Shown here in pieces: positions 23,163 to 34,003 of a stretch of DNA of 64,000 nt. A program made the position numbers and the translations under genes. Origin of the DNA: Heliocidaris erythrogramma (lineage: Eukaryota; Echinodermata; Echinoidea; Camarodonta; Echinometridae). How positions within the stretch are numbered: the first letter of the stretch is position 1; every line of letters starts with the position of its first letter. Where the stretch lies: contig CM046869.1 of NCBI GenBank assembly GCA_025617745.1, positions 4,674,244-4,738,243 on the forward strand, in the 5' to 3' direction. Under the pieces are notes generated by a model. The model ran no database searches, was not told the origin of the DNA, and saw only the letters and a list, made by a program, of their open reading frames with translations.

Positions 23163-25268
23163 TCATTTTTCAATTTGCTAAATATTATAGTGCATGCAAG
23201 AGTATAAATAGTTCATTCAATTTCGTTATAGGTCATTCAAAAATTCAAACTAGTCATTCAAAATCGCCATAGGGCTGCCAAAAATTCGTAATGGGCAGTC
23301 AGATTCGCCATAGAGCAAGCAAAAGTGTAAAAATATCATTCAAATTCGCCAGAGTGCATTCAAATTAGCACGGAAGAAGACGTGAATGAAGATAGAGCAT
23401 TCAATTTCGCTATAGGGTATTCATTTTCCTAACTAATGCATCGAATTTAGCTCTGTATTCACATGATTTGTAAACAGTAATACATATAAGAATAATTATA
23501 ATTATGTACATTGTTTGTTAAACATTTAAAGATTAAATTCTTTAGGAATGTCCTCTGACTTCTTTCAACTCATATTTTGCTTGTCGAGTTTCTGCATTAT
23601 TTATGTTTGAAAGGTCTGTTTGCGCAACATTTAACACTTTATTGTTAACGTTCTATTTTCTATCTGCGAGATCTTTTTCAAACATTCTTTGCGCGTTCTC
23701 CCAGCGTTATATGGCCCGCTGTCTGGCCCGTGAAATCATCAATGGCTGAAAAAGTTTTGAGCTTTGAACTTTAACATTTTGACATGTTCGATGAAAAGAT
23801 TATTTTACATGATGAAAGTCTTAATATGAGATAAAAACAGAAAAAGTAAATATGTTAACCATATGAAAGAAGAAAATCCTGATATCGTACACATCCTATG
23901 ATTTATGTCTCTAATCAATGCACGTAATTGATGAGATGATGCAAAATAACACAAGACAATACACATTATGAAAGAAAATTTATAAAGATAAAAAAGGAAA
24001 TGAAATAACATATAAACATACAAAATTTTCTTAAATTTACCAACTAGCCCAATAAGGAGCACGACAGTAAGCTGATACAGTTGCTTTCGTCTGCTCCTTG
24101 AGCCATGTGATGAATATGAAAAGAATGACCCTCCCCCCCCCCCCCCCCCCCAGCTTAAAACAAGAGTAAGCTCATAAAGTGGAAGAATGTGTAAACATGA
24201 AAAAGCAAGTGAAAATTTAAAAAAAAAATACATGTGCTAAATAAAATGGATGCACAAATTGTATAACTGGATTCCCAATGGCGATATTGAAAGGTCCGGT
24301 CACACCGCCAGAACTTTGCTGGAGCGTTCTTGGAGCGGTGAAAAAAATTCATCACCGCTCGTAACCGTTCACCACCGCTTAACAGAAGTTGGCCCCCGTT
24401 AAGGCAACGCCGTATACGCTCGGCCACCGCTGATGGTCCTTCCTACCGCTCCGAAAGTTTTCAGCTGCACAAAATATTGCGAGCGGTGAGGAGCGGGCAA
24501 TTTTCCGCTCCGGTAAAGTTCACCACCGCTCCAACAACGCCCAGTCAAAGTTAGGCACCGCTAGACGCAAGTTCGTGGACGCTTGGGTCCGCTAGGCCAA
24601 CGCAGAAATCTTGAACGCTGGACCACCGCTGCTTCGCCAGCTTTGCCCGGGCGGTGATTAAACGTTGCACAAACTCTGGTGGAGCGGTTGTAAGGGTTTT
24701 ACGAGCGGACACGGGATTGCTGGAACGGTGTCGGGCGTTGAAGCAGCGATCCATTGCGGTGATGAACTTTGGTTTGGCGTTGGTATGGAGGTGTCGGAGC
24801 GGGACCAACGCTCGCTACCGCTCGCTACCGTTAAACCAATTTTAAAGCAACGCCGGCTTCAGCGGTGCACCGCTAAGGCAACGCCCGTGTTTTCGATTTT
24901 TTCCCCATTTTGTGCGCGGTGACGAGCGTTGTCGAAATTCGGCCCCCTCCCCCGTACCGTTTAAGGAACGCTCCAACAAAGTTCTGGCGGTGTGACCGGG
25001 CCTTTAGCTCGGTCACACAGGCGAACTTGGTTGCACTATGTATGAATTTGTATGACAATTGGCGAATGTGGTTGCCCTAAAGCGAATACGAATGGCAATT
25101 GTCCATCTTGGCTGCACTATAGCGAATTTGAATGGCGATTGGTGGTGTTGGCTACCCTATCCGCGAAATTGAATGACCTATTTACTTTTTCTCATGCACT
25201 ATGGGCAAAATTGAATGGCCTATCTTTACTTTTGCATGCACTAAGCGCGAAATTAGACGGGAAAACCT
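23163..25268. mobile_element. Second member of the CATTCAAATTCG element family, with nested insert
   Basis: The left arm (23163-23460) repeats CATTCAAATTCG-like words after TAGTGCATGCAAGAGTA. The right arm (25011-25268) repeats the complement after a similar TTGCATGCACTAAGCG and ends GACGGGAAAACCT, the terminal sequence of the element at 4475-5607. The left terminus is missing next to the LINE tail. The interior contains poly-C at 24127-24152 and another inverted-repeat element (24291-25005). Confidence 0.65.
24291..25005. mobile_element. MITE-like element with reiterated ACCGCT words
   Basis: Ends are AAGGTCCGGTCACACCGCCA and the complement of this type (GGCGGTGTGACCGGGCCTTT). The terminal repeat continues into AGAACTTTG and GGAGCGTTC. 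Inside, ACCGCT, AGCGGT and AACGC words recur dozens of times on both strands, and local GC is far above the surroundings. No transposase is visible. Confidence 0.7.
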
Positions 25269-25421
25269 ATATTATTTTATTAGTATATGCAATATCAAAG
25301 TTTATTTTCAAGTAATGACATCATACATTGCAATACATTGCACATTTCTCATTATTATACATATTTTCCAGTAGGGCGCCCTCTTTAAGTCACTCTTACG
25401 TACCATATGACTGAGCTTTAA

Positions 25422-25834
25422 AGACCTCAGCCTGACCCAAAACAACCATATATTGACGTAAAGCTTAGTAAACAAAGAATATAATTACCCTGGTTATTCA
25501 TAAATTTTCGTCTCCGTTTATCCATAAAAAATAAAAAAGATAATTTTTTTGGTCCGCCCCCTCCCTATGACGTAACACTGCAGGGGTGTGACGACATGTC
25601 ATGTATACAGCTCCGAGTGCGTCTACACGATATGTCGTCATCAAATTTTCACCCCCCGCAAAGTAGCGTTCCTCAGAGACGGGGCCCAAACCACGGGGCT
25701 CAACATTCGGGGCGCTGTTACTCATTCCACAGGAAACGGAATCTCATGAAGTTGGTTTCAATTTGTTCAGAAAATATATAGCTCCCCGTGGATGAATAAA
25801 GGGTATATTTCAAAATTCGGTCAGGCTGAGGTCT
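25422..25834. mobile_element. TTAA-flanked MITE (piggyBac-like target)
   Basis: Inverted ends AGACCTCAGCCTGACC and GGTCAGGCTGAGGTCT are flanked by TTAA at 25418-25421 and 25835-25838. TTAA duplication is the hallmark of piggyBac-type insertion. No coding capacity. Confidence 0.65.
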
Positions 25835-26261
25835 TTAAGTTAACACCGTTTTCACTTTTTGATATACAAGCGTAGAGATAGCATTATCAATTGTAATAGG
25901 AGAAATGTGTTATTTTTCATTGGATTTTGGCAGCCAATCAGAAATCGGTATTTTAATAACGTAATAGGTATTCGAAAATATTTTTCATTTGACTCTACGG
26001 GTCTGAATACCATAATCAAAGTTTACATTTTAAGTAAAACTCAGTGAATATGAATTTTGGCGCACTTTGGAGCCATTCTGGCCCACTAGCTATGCTTCGG
26101 CAGTACGAGGAGTGTCAATAAGTTCTACTCAATATTCAGGGACAACAGCGTCTTCAGAAGATTCAATAGCCGACCTAGCCAATAAGATGAAATACATGAC
26201 AAATAAGCAAAAGCGCAATAGGAGAGGTACGGACATGAAAGGTAATGGTAATCAATTATAG

Positions 26262-27600
26262 GCCAAATAAAACAGATACTTTTTAAGATTATTTTTGAAC
26301 ACTTCAACAGAACTGGTATTTCTAATCCCTTGAGGGAGAATATTCCATATCGACGGCCCAGCATGAGCGAAGGTTCGCTTCCCCCACTTTGTGTTAAAGG
26401 CCAAGTCCACCTCAATATCAAGTTGATTTAAATAAACAGAGTAAAATTAAACAAGCATAACAGTAAAAAAATTCACTGAAATCGGATGTAAAATAAGAAA
26501 GTTATGGCATTTTGAAGTTTTGCATTATTTCATGAAACAGTGATATGCATATCATGGGCGGTATGCAAATGAGTGAACTGATGATGTCACACACTCACTT
26601 TTCCTTATGTATTTTATTATATGAAATATCATATATTTTATTTTTTGCTACAATAATGTAAAACATGGTTTGACTCCATATGGAACATGTAAAATTATCA
26701 TTATTGTAACTTATTTTCATACAAGGAAGGGATTCTTTATTATCACATCTATAAACATTGAAATATTTGAAATTTCATATAATAAAATACATAAGGAAAA
26801 GTGAGTGTGTGACATCATCGGTTCACTCATTTGCATACCGCCCATGCTATGCATATCACTGTTTCATGAAATAATGCAAAACTTCAAAATGCCATAACTT
26901 ACTTATTTTACATCCGATTTCAGTGAAATTATTACTGTTATGCTTGTTTAATTTTACTCTGTTTATTCAAATCAACTTGATATTGAGGTGGACATGGCCT
27001 TTAAGCCTAGGAATAACAAGTAAACCGGAGTTTTGAGAACGTAGCAGTCTAGAGGGAATGTAATGCTTGATCAAACCAATGTTGTGCTGCGGTTAAGATA
27101 TTTACGAATAAAACCTAAATTGCGTAACTGATAACGAACTGATTTTGAGACATATTGAATTTGTGTAGACATTGTCATATTTGAGTCGAGAAACACACCA
27201 AGGTTACGGCATACATTGGATAAGGTAATTTCATTTCCAGCAAGAGTAATTGAAGTGATGGAAATTTTCTCTAACTGAGTCTTAGAACCGTACATTACAA
27301 ATTCACAGTTAGCAAGATTTAATTTTAGTGAATGTGAGTTCAACCAATTATGAACATCACACATGTCTCAATATTATGGCTGCATTGATCTGATTGGGTT
27401 TGAAAGAAGTATATATTTGAATATCATCAGCATAAACATGATAAGAAAGAGAGTGGTGATGAAAAATATTCTTTAAACCAGTTAAATACAATGAACAAAT
27501 ATAAACAAATCCATTAACCTGGGCTTCAAAAACATGAAAAATAAAGTAACTTTCATTGTACATTTTGAGAATGTGAGGCCTACACTGTCTCAATTTTACA
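26262..27600 (-). mobile_element. CR1-like non-LTR retrotransposon fragment (minus strand)
   Basis: On the minus strand, HHHSLSYHVYADDIQIY (27357-27593) is the reverse transcriptase catalytic YADD region. LKLNLANCEFVMYGS through VCRNLGVFLDSNM (27071-27364) is the following thumb-like part. The C-terminal end GPSIWNILPQGIRN (about 26300-26390) precedes a stop at about 26262. A TTAA palindrome (26398-27000) splits the C-terminal region. The element is 5' truncated and carries stops. Confidence 0.75.
26398..27000. mobile_element. 603-bp near-perfect palindromic MITE with TTAA target duplication
   Basis: Ends are AGGCCAAGTCCACCTCAATA and its near complement, flanked by TTAA at 26394-26397 and 27001-27004. 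The whole element folds on itself with a short centre near 26700. Removing it and one TTAA brings together the flanking minus-strand CR1-like reading, so it is a later insertion. Confidence 0.8.
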
Positions 27601-27780
27601 CTATTTGCAATCTCCCCCCCCCCTTCTCTCTCTCTCTCTCACACACACACCTCTACACACACACACACATACACACATTCTATCAGCTCATTTCTCTTCT
27701 CTGTACGCTGTCTCTTGTCTCCAGTCTCTTCAGCGTTTCCATGCCCAAATGGCGCGTCGCTGTCCCTGATTGAACCTATA

Positions 27781-27947
27781 TACACTCAACCAAAAAAGTA
27801 AGTTCCCCCTAGCATTTTTGGATATATCTCAAAAAGTATTTTACCGATTTTCATAATTCAATTATGGAAATCGGGAAAATCGGGAAAATATTTTTTGAGA
27901 TATATCCAAAAATGCTAGGGGGGGACTTACTTTTTTGGTTGAGTGTA
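27781..27947. mobile_element. 167-bp palindromic MITE with empty sites in sister units
   Basis: Ends TACACTCAACCAAAAAAGTA and its complement; nearly the whole element is self-complementary. In all the other units the site reads CCTATATAGCTCCC without it, so it inserted at TA/TATA in unit 1 after the array formed. The TA target and short palindromic form fit a Tc1/mariner-type MITE. Confidence 0.85.
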
Positions 27948-28604
27948 TATAGCTCCCTCCATATCCACCTCTCAATCCTTATTAGAGTGTTACTCTTTCC
28001 ATTATGTGCAGAACAAGATTGTGATTTTTTTCATAAGAGACATTTGATTTATGTTAAATATCTATAGTTATTAACAAAATAAGTAACTAAATGAATGAAT
28101 GATAAGAACATATTGTACCGAGCTATGTTCTTATCGTTCATTCATTAAGTTACTTGTAATAAACTGTAGCCATAAGGGTATCAATATGCAAATATATATA
28201 TATTTTTACCTCATGGAATTGAAAAACAGACAATAATTGGTGTATTTTGAACTATAAGCTATATGTTTGTATTATTATCTTCAGAACCTGAAGAAGGGCG
28301 GGAAGGCCAAAAGCTTGATCTAATAAAGTAGAAGATCAGCTACGTCCTTGTTTCCTGTCTCATCAATCCTCACACTATACAATATACCGAGAGGGGCATC
28401 AATCGGCTGGTTGTGTGAAACTTCGGCCTCATTAAACCTTCGGTCAAATGGGGAGTCTCCTCGATCGGGTATACGTAATGCATAAACTAATTTGGGATTT
28501 ACCCATCCCTCTTGAGCCCCTTTGAAGCCATGCACAGCCTGGATACACCGCTATACGGGATTCTGAAAAGGCCTACAACTAACAATGCACAAATCAGAAC
28601 GAAC

Positions 28605-28735
28605 CTTAGCTTTTAGTATGTCCTGAGGTAGAAGGTCATATCTCATGTTCGTCTGCAAAGCTCTAGGTGAGGGCGCTTTCTCGATGACGTCTAAGAATGG
28701 GGACATATCCATCCTTCCATGCATCCAGTAGGTCC
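28605..28735 (-). pseudogene. Antisense sulfotransferase exon-like segment, unit 1
   Basis: On the minus strand it reads SPFLDVIEKAPSPRA and DLLPQDILKAK, ends at AAG before gttcgt, and is preceded by ccccaaacag. These are the same borders as the sense exon at 1-228. The position of the catalytic histidine (THL in the host exon) is TNM here. Lower down (about 28405-28500) VYALRIPDRG weakly resembles the RNPKD exon. Confidence 0.7.
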
Positions 28736-30830
28736 CTGTTTGGGGAAGAACAATAAAAACGCCATGTTATAAGTCTACGTGTATTTTGTTCGATATATAC
28801 ATCGTACAAACTTCAGATTAAGGCCGGCTAACAAGAAGCGTCCTTTCAATTGCGTCAGCATGGTAAGTACCTGCGATAATCAGGCCTGTGTAGACATCAA
28901 CCCATTAAGCCAGTAATTAAAAGTATTGTTTAAACCGTACATTTTGCAATCAATTTTCTGCACGATATTACTTTTTCATGAGGGGCAAAAGAGCTTTCTA
29001 TTCACTAAAGCGGTCCAAACGTCAGCAAATTACTCCTCGTATGAGCCGGCTCTTTTTGGCTGTGTGAAGTCTGGCTCATATGAGGACCGGGTCGGTGACA
29101 TGTACTCATTTTGCGCGTCATAAAAGAGTGATATCGTTTAAGTGATTGCAAAATGAAGAGTGCAAACAATAATTTAGTGGTTTCTGTGCCTTCACAGACT
29201 CGATTAGAACCATAGGTACTGACCATAGGTACTGACCACAGGTACTGACCACAGGTACTGACCATAGGTACTGACGTAATTGAAATCACGCCTCGTGTGA
29301 GCTGGGCTTTATAGATTTAAACTGTGAAACTGGCAATAACCCATACTGGTGTGTGCACTGCTTTAGAACCGGCTCACACAGTCATTTGCCGACGTGAGGG
29401 CCGAGTCAAGTCTTTTGCGCGTCATGAAAGAATGATATCGTTAAACAGGTGATTGTAAAATGAACATTGCAAACAATACTTTTAATATATTATACCATTT
29501 TATTTGTTATCTGGTTATGATCGTCCGTTCTTTCTGATGATTTATTGTATTATTATTTTTTTATTCATGTGCCCTTATCAATATTTGGTTTCATACTATG
29601 TACTTATCCTTATAGTCCTTTCGTCTTCCATCTTTTTCCTTTCTTTCTCACTTGCTCATTCGACTTCCATATACATGATATATCTTCGTACGATTTCAAT
29701 TGAACATGTTGTTGTTCATGTTTGTTCTCCGTTCTCACTTCTATGCCTTTATTCTTTTCACCGAATTTCATTTCAGTATTAAGTTATGCATTTCAAGCGT
29801 TTATACCTTTGTTTTACTATATTTCACCTTTTATGTTATTGAAATCATGAATGCAAACTTTCGTAATTCGGCTTTGCCGCAAAAAAAGTTTTTTCCAATA
29901 AACCATTTTGAATTGGATTGAATTTAATTGAATAGTTTCGTATGGGTTAATTGCCTTTACGGGCTCTATTAGCGCAGGTAGTGACGCAATGGAAATGACG
30001 CATGTGAGCCCTGCTTTATGGTCTCTAGTAATTTCCAAGCGTCAATAATCGTGTTTACAATACCTGTTGCACACAAGGGGTCAATTCGATTGAAGTAATA
30101 CCTGAGCTAGTCGAGTCTGGAAAGGCAATTAGCTCTTACGCCATTTATTAAGACTATTGTTTGCATTTTGCATTGTATTTTGTATTCACCTTTTAAAACG
30201 ATATCACTCTCACGTGACGCTACACCGCCTAAGTCAGGCAAATGATACCTTTGTGCACTGGGCTTTATACACCCTTCATCAATGGCAAAGCTACGGGGGG
30301 AGGGGCACAGGCCCCCAGTCGACTTGCAAAAAAGAGAGAAAAGGAAGGAGACAGATAGAGAGAGAGAGAGATAACAGGACGGGGAGGTACGATGATACGA
30401 CCAACCCCCTCTGAACCCCTCCCTCGAATAACTGCCCAAGTCCCTTTTTCACATTAATTTATCAATGCAGTAAGACCGGTACGACCCGCCCCATCCCCCC
30501 CCCCCCCCCCCACCCATGATGCGAGTCGCCCGCGTTGTCTGGATTCATTCTACGTCACTGCCTCTCACCTGCTTTCGGATACGTCACAATCCAGCTGTCA
30601 TCATGTCGAACTTTTTTATATGTCTTCGAACGTTTGATACTAGAGTCAAGCACGATGTTGGTATATTTTATACCTCTATACTCGTGCTCGCATTGGTAGT
30701 GCGGAAGGTTATCTTTCTCGTCCATCTAGAGAATTGATAATGAAAAACGGTTTTTCATGCTTTCCATATGTTTAATGTGGGGGGTGATTGACCAAATTTT
30801 CCTGATTTTTTTTTTCTCCAGTGAGCATTT

Positions 30831-33800
30831 TACACTATTTGCAATCTCCCCCTCCCCCCCTTCCCCTTCTCTCTCTTTCTCTTTCGCTCTCTCTCTCTCT
30901 CACACAGACACACATGCACACACATACACACACACGCACGCATTTTATCATCTCATCTCTCTTCTCTGTACGCTGTCTCTTGTCTCCAGTCTCTTCAGCG
31001 TTCCCAATGGCGCGTCACTGTCCCTGATTGAACCTATATAGCTCCCTTCATATCCACCTCTCAATCCTTATTAGAGTTACTCTTTCCATCATGTGCAGAA
31101 CAAGATTGTGATTTTTTTTTATAACAGACATTTGATTTATGTTAAATATCTATAGTTTTTAACAAAATACATATATATACAAAACCAAAAAAAATAATTT
31201 ATTTACATACCTTCATGCATGGCTAGAGTTTACTACAAGTAACTAAATGAATGAATGATAAGAACATATTGTACCGAGCTATGTTCTTATCGTTCATTCA
31301 TTAAGTTACTTGTAATAAACTGTAATCATAAGGGTATCAATATGCAAATATATATATATATATATATTTACCACATGGAATTGAAAAACAGACAATTATG
31401 TTTGCGTATATTGAACTATATGCTATAAAGTGTTTGTATTATTATCTTCAGAACCTGAAACAGGCCGGGAAGGCCGAAAGCTTGATCTAATAAAGTAGAA
31501 GATCAGCTACGTCCTTGTTTCCTGTCTCATCAATCCTCACACTATACAATATACCGAGAGGGGCATCAATCGGCTGGTTGTGTGAAACTTCGGCCTCATT
31601 AAACCTTCGGTCAAATGGGGAGTCTCCTCGATCGGGTATACGTAATGCATAAACTAATTTGGGATTTACCCATCCCTCTTGAGCCCCTTTGAAGCCATGC
31701 ACAGCCTGGATACACCGCTATACGGGATTCTGAAAAGGCCTACAACTAACAATGCACAAATCAGAACGAACCTTAGCTTTTAGTATGTCCTGAGGTAGAA
31801 GGTCATATCTCATGTTCGTCTGCAAGGCTCTAGGTGAGGGCGCTTTCTCGATGACGTCTAAGAATGGGGACCTATCCATCCATCCATGCATCCAGTAGGT
31901 CCCTGTTTGGGGAAGAACAATAAAAACGCCATGGTATAAGTCTACGTGTATTTTGTTCGATATATACATCGTACAAACTTCAGATTAAGGCCGGCTAACA
32001 AGAAGCGTCCTTTCAATTGCGTCAGCATGGTAAGTACCTGCGATAATCAGGCCTGTGTAGACATCAACCCATTAAGCCAGTAATTAAAAGTATTGTTTAA
32101 ACCGTACATTTTGCAATCAATTTTCTGCACGATATTACTTTTTCATGAGGGGCAAAAGAGCTTTCTATTCACTAAAGCGGTCCAAACGTCAGCAAATTAC
32201 TCCTCGTATGAGCCGGCTCTTTTTGGCTGTGTGAAGTCTGGCTCATATGACATGAGGACCGGGTCGGTGACATGTACTCATTTTGCGCGTCATAAAAGAG
32301 TGATATCGTTTAAGTGATTGCAAAATGAAGAGTGCAAACAATAATTTAGTGGTTTCTGTGCCTTCACAGACTCGATTAGAACCATAGGTACTGACCATAG
32401 GTACTGACCACAGGTACTGACCACAGGTACTGACCATAGGTACTGACGTAATTGAAATCACGCCTCGTGTGAGCTGGGCTTTATAGATTTAAACTGTGAA
32501 ACTGGCAATAACCCATACTGGTGTGTGCACTGCTTTAGAACCGGCTCACACAGTCATTTGCCGACGTGAGGGCCGAGTCAAGTCTTTTGCGCGTCATGAA
32601 AGAATGATATCGTTAAACAGGTGATTGCAAAATGAACATTGCAAACAATACTTTTAATATATTATACCATTTTATTTGTTATCTGGTTATGATCGTCCGT
32701 TCTTTCTGATGATTTATTGTATTATTATTTTTTTATTCATGTGCCCTTATCAATATTTGGTTTCATACTATGTACTTATCCTTATAGTCCTTTCGTCTTC
32801 CATCTTTTTCCTTTCTTTCTCACTTGCTCATTCGACTTCCATATACATGATATATCTTCGTACGATTTCAATTGAACATGTTGTTGTTCATGTTTGTTCT
32901 CCGTTCTCACTTCTATGCCTTTATTCTTTTCACCGAATTTCATTTCAGTATTAAGTTATGCATTTCAAGCGTTTATACCTTTGTTTTACTATATTTCACC
33001 TTTTATGTTATTGAAATCATGAATGCAAACTTTCGTAATTCGGCTTTGCCGCAAAAAAAGTTTTTTCCAATAAACCATTTTGAATTGGATTGAATTTAAT
33101 TGAATAGTTTCGTATGGGTTAATTGCCTTTACGGGCTCTATTAGCGCAGGTAGTGACGCAATGGAAATGACGCATGTGAGCCCTGCTTTATGGTCTCTAG
33201 TAATTTCCAAGCGTCAATAATCGTGTTTACAATACCTGTTGCACACAAGGGGTCAATTCGATTGAAGTAATACCTGAGCTAGTCGAGTCTGGAAAGGCAA
33301 TTAGCTCTTACGCCATTTATTAAGACTATTGTTTGCATTTTGCATTGTATTTTGTATTCACCTTTTAAAACGATATCACTCTCACGTGACGCTACACCGC
33401 CTAAGTCAGGCAAATGATACCTTTGTGCACTGGGCTTTATACACCCTTCATCAATGGCAAAGCTACGGGGGGAGGGGCACAGGCCCCCAGTCGACTTGCA
33501 AAAAAGAGAGAAAAGGAAGGAGACAGATAGAGAGAGAGAGAGATAACAGGACGGGGAGGTACGATGATACGACCAACCCCCTCTGAACCCCTCCCTCGAA
33601 TAACTGCCCAAGTCCCTTTTTCACATTAATTTATCAATGCAGTAAGACCGGTACGACCCGCCCCATCCCCCCCCCCCCCCCCCCACCCATGATGCGAGTC
33701 GCCCGCGTTGTCTGGATTCATTCTACGTCACTGCCTCTCACCTGCTTTCGGATACGTCACAATCCAGCTGTCATCATGTCGAACTTTTTTATATGTCTTC

Positions 33801-34003
33801 GAACGTTTGATACTAGAGTCAAGCACGATGTTGGTATATTTTATACCTCTATACTCGTGCTCGCATTGGTAGTGCGGAAGGTTATCTTTCTCGTCCATCT
33901 AGAGAATTGATAATGAAAAACGGTTTTTCATGCTTTCCATATGTTTAATGTGGGGGGTGATTGACCAAATTTTCCTGATTTTTTTTTTCTCCAGTGAGCA
34001 TTT
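30831..34003. repeat. Macrosatellite unit 2 (3173 bp)
   Basis: Hairpin 31235-31313, antisense SULT exon 31772-31902, minisatellite 32381-32445, LINE-like tail ending near 33105, poly-C at about 33667. It appears identical to unit 3 except possibly in homopolymers. Confidence 0.9.
31772..31902 (-). pseudogene. Antisense sulfotransferase exon-like segment, unit 2
   Basis: Same as unit 1, with intact exon-like borders. The stretch 31824-31870 is complementary to 130-176 of the host gene's first visible exon with one mismatch in 47. The histidine position is Asn. Confidence 0.75.

Larger units (their letters stand above)
27597..30830. repeat. Macrosatellite unit 1
   Basis: It carries a private palindromic MITE (27781-27947) and lacks about 68 bp, present in units 2-6, before the hairpin. 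Hairpin 28081-28155, antisense SULT exon 28605-28735, minisatellite 29209-29273 (5 copies), LINE-like tail ending near 29930, poly-C at about 30497-30512. Confidence 0.85.

Noticed and set aside
28320-28535. Certain second antisense sulfotransferase exon (VYALRIPDRG...)
   Set aside because: VYALR fits the strand before RNPKD, but NPKD and the following Ser pattern are not kept, so it is mentioned only as a weak resemblance.
29532-29550. CTGATGA as a hammerhead ribozyme core near the Penelope-like region and in the units
   Set aside because: No matching GAAA segment with flanking stems was found at a suitable distance.
29504-29782. 92-residue open frame conserved in every macrosatellite unit
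   Set aside because: Conservation only reflects near-identical units. The frame is hydrophobic and T-rich, lies in a LINE-like 3' tail, and shows no splice or start context.
30107-30439. 110-residue minus-strand open frame repeated in five units
   Set aside because: Same reason: it spans (CT)n and poly-C neighbours and has no recognisable domain.
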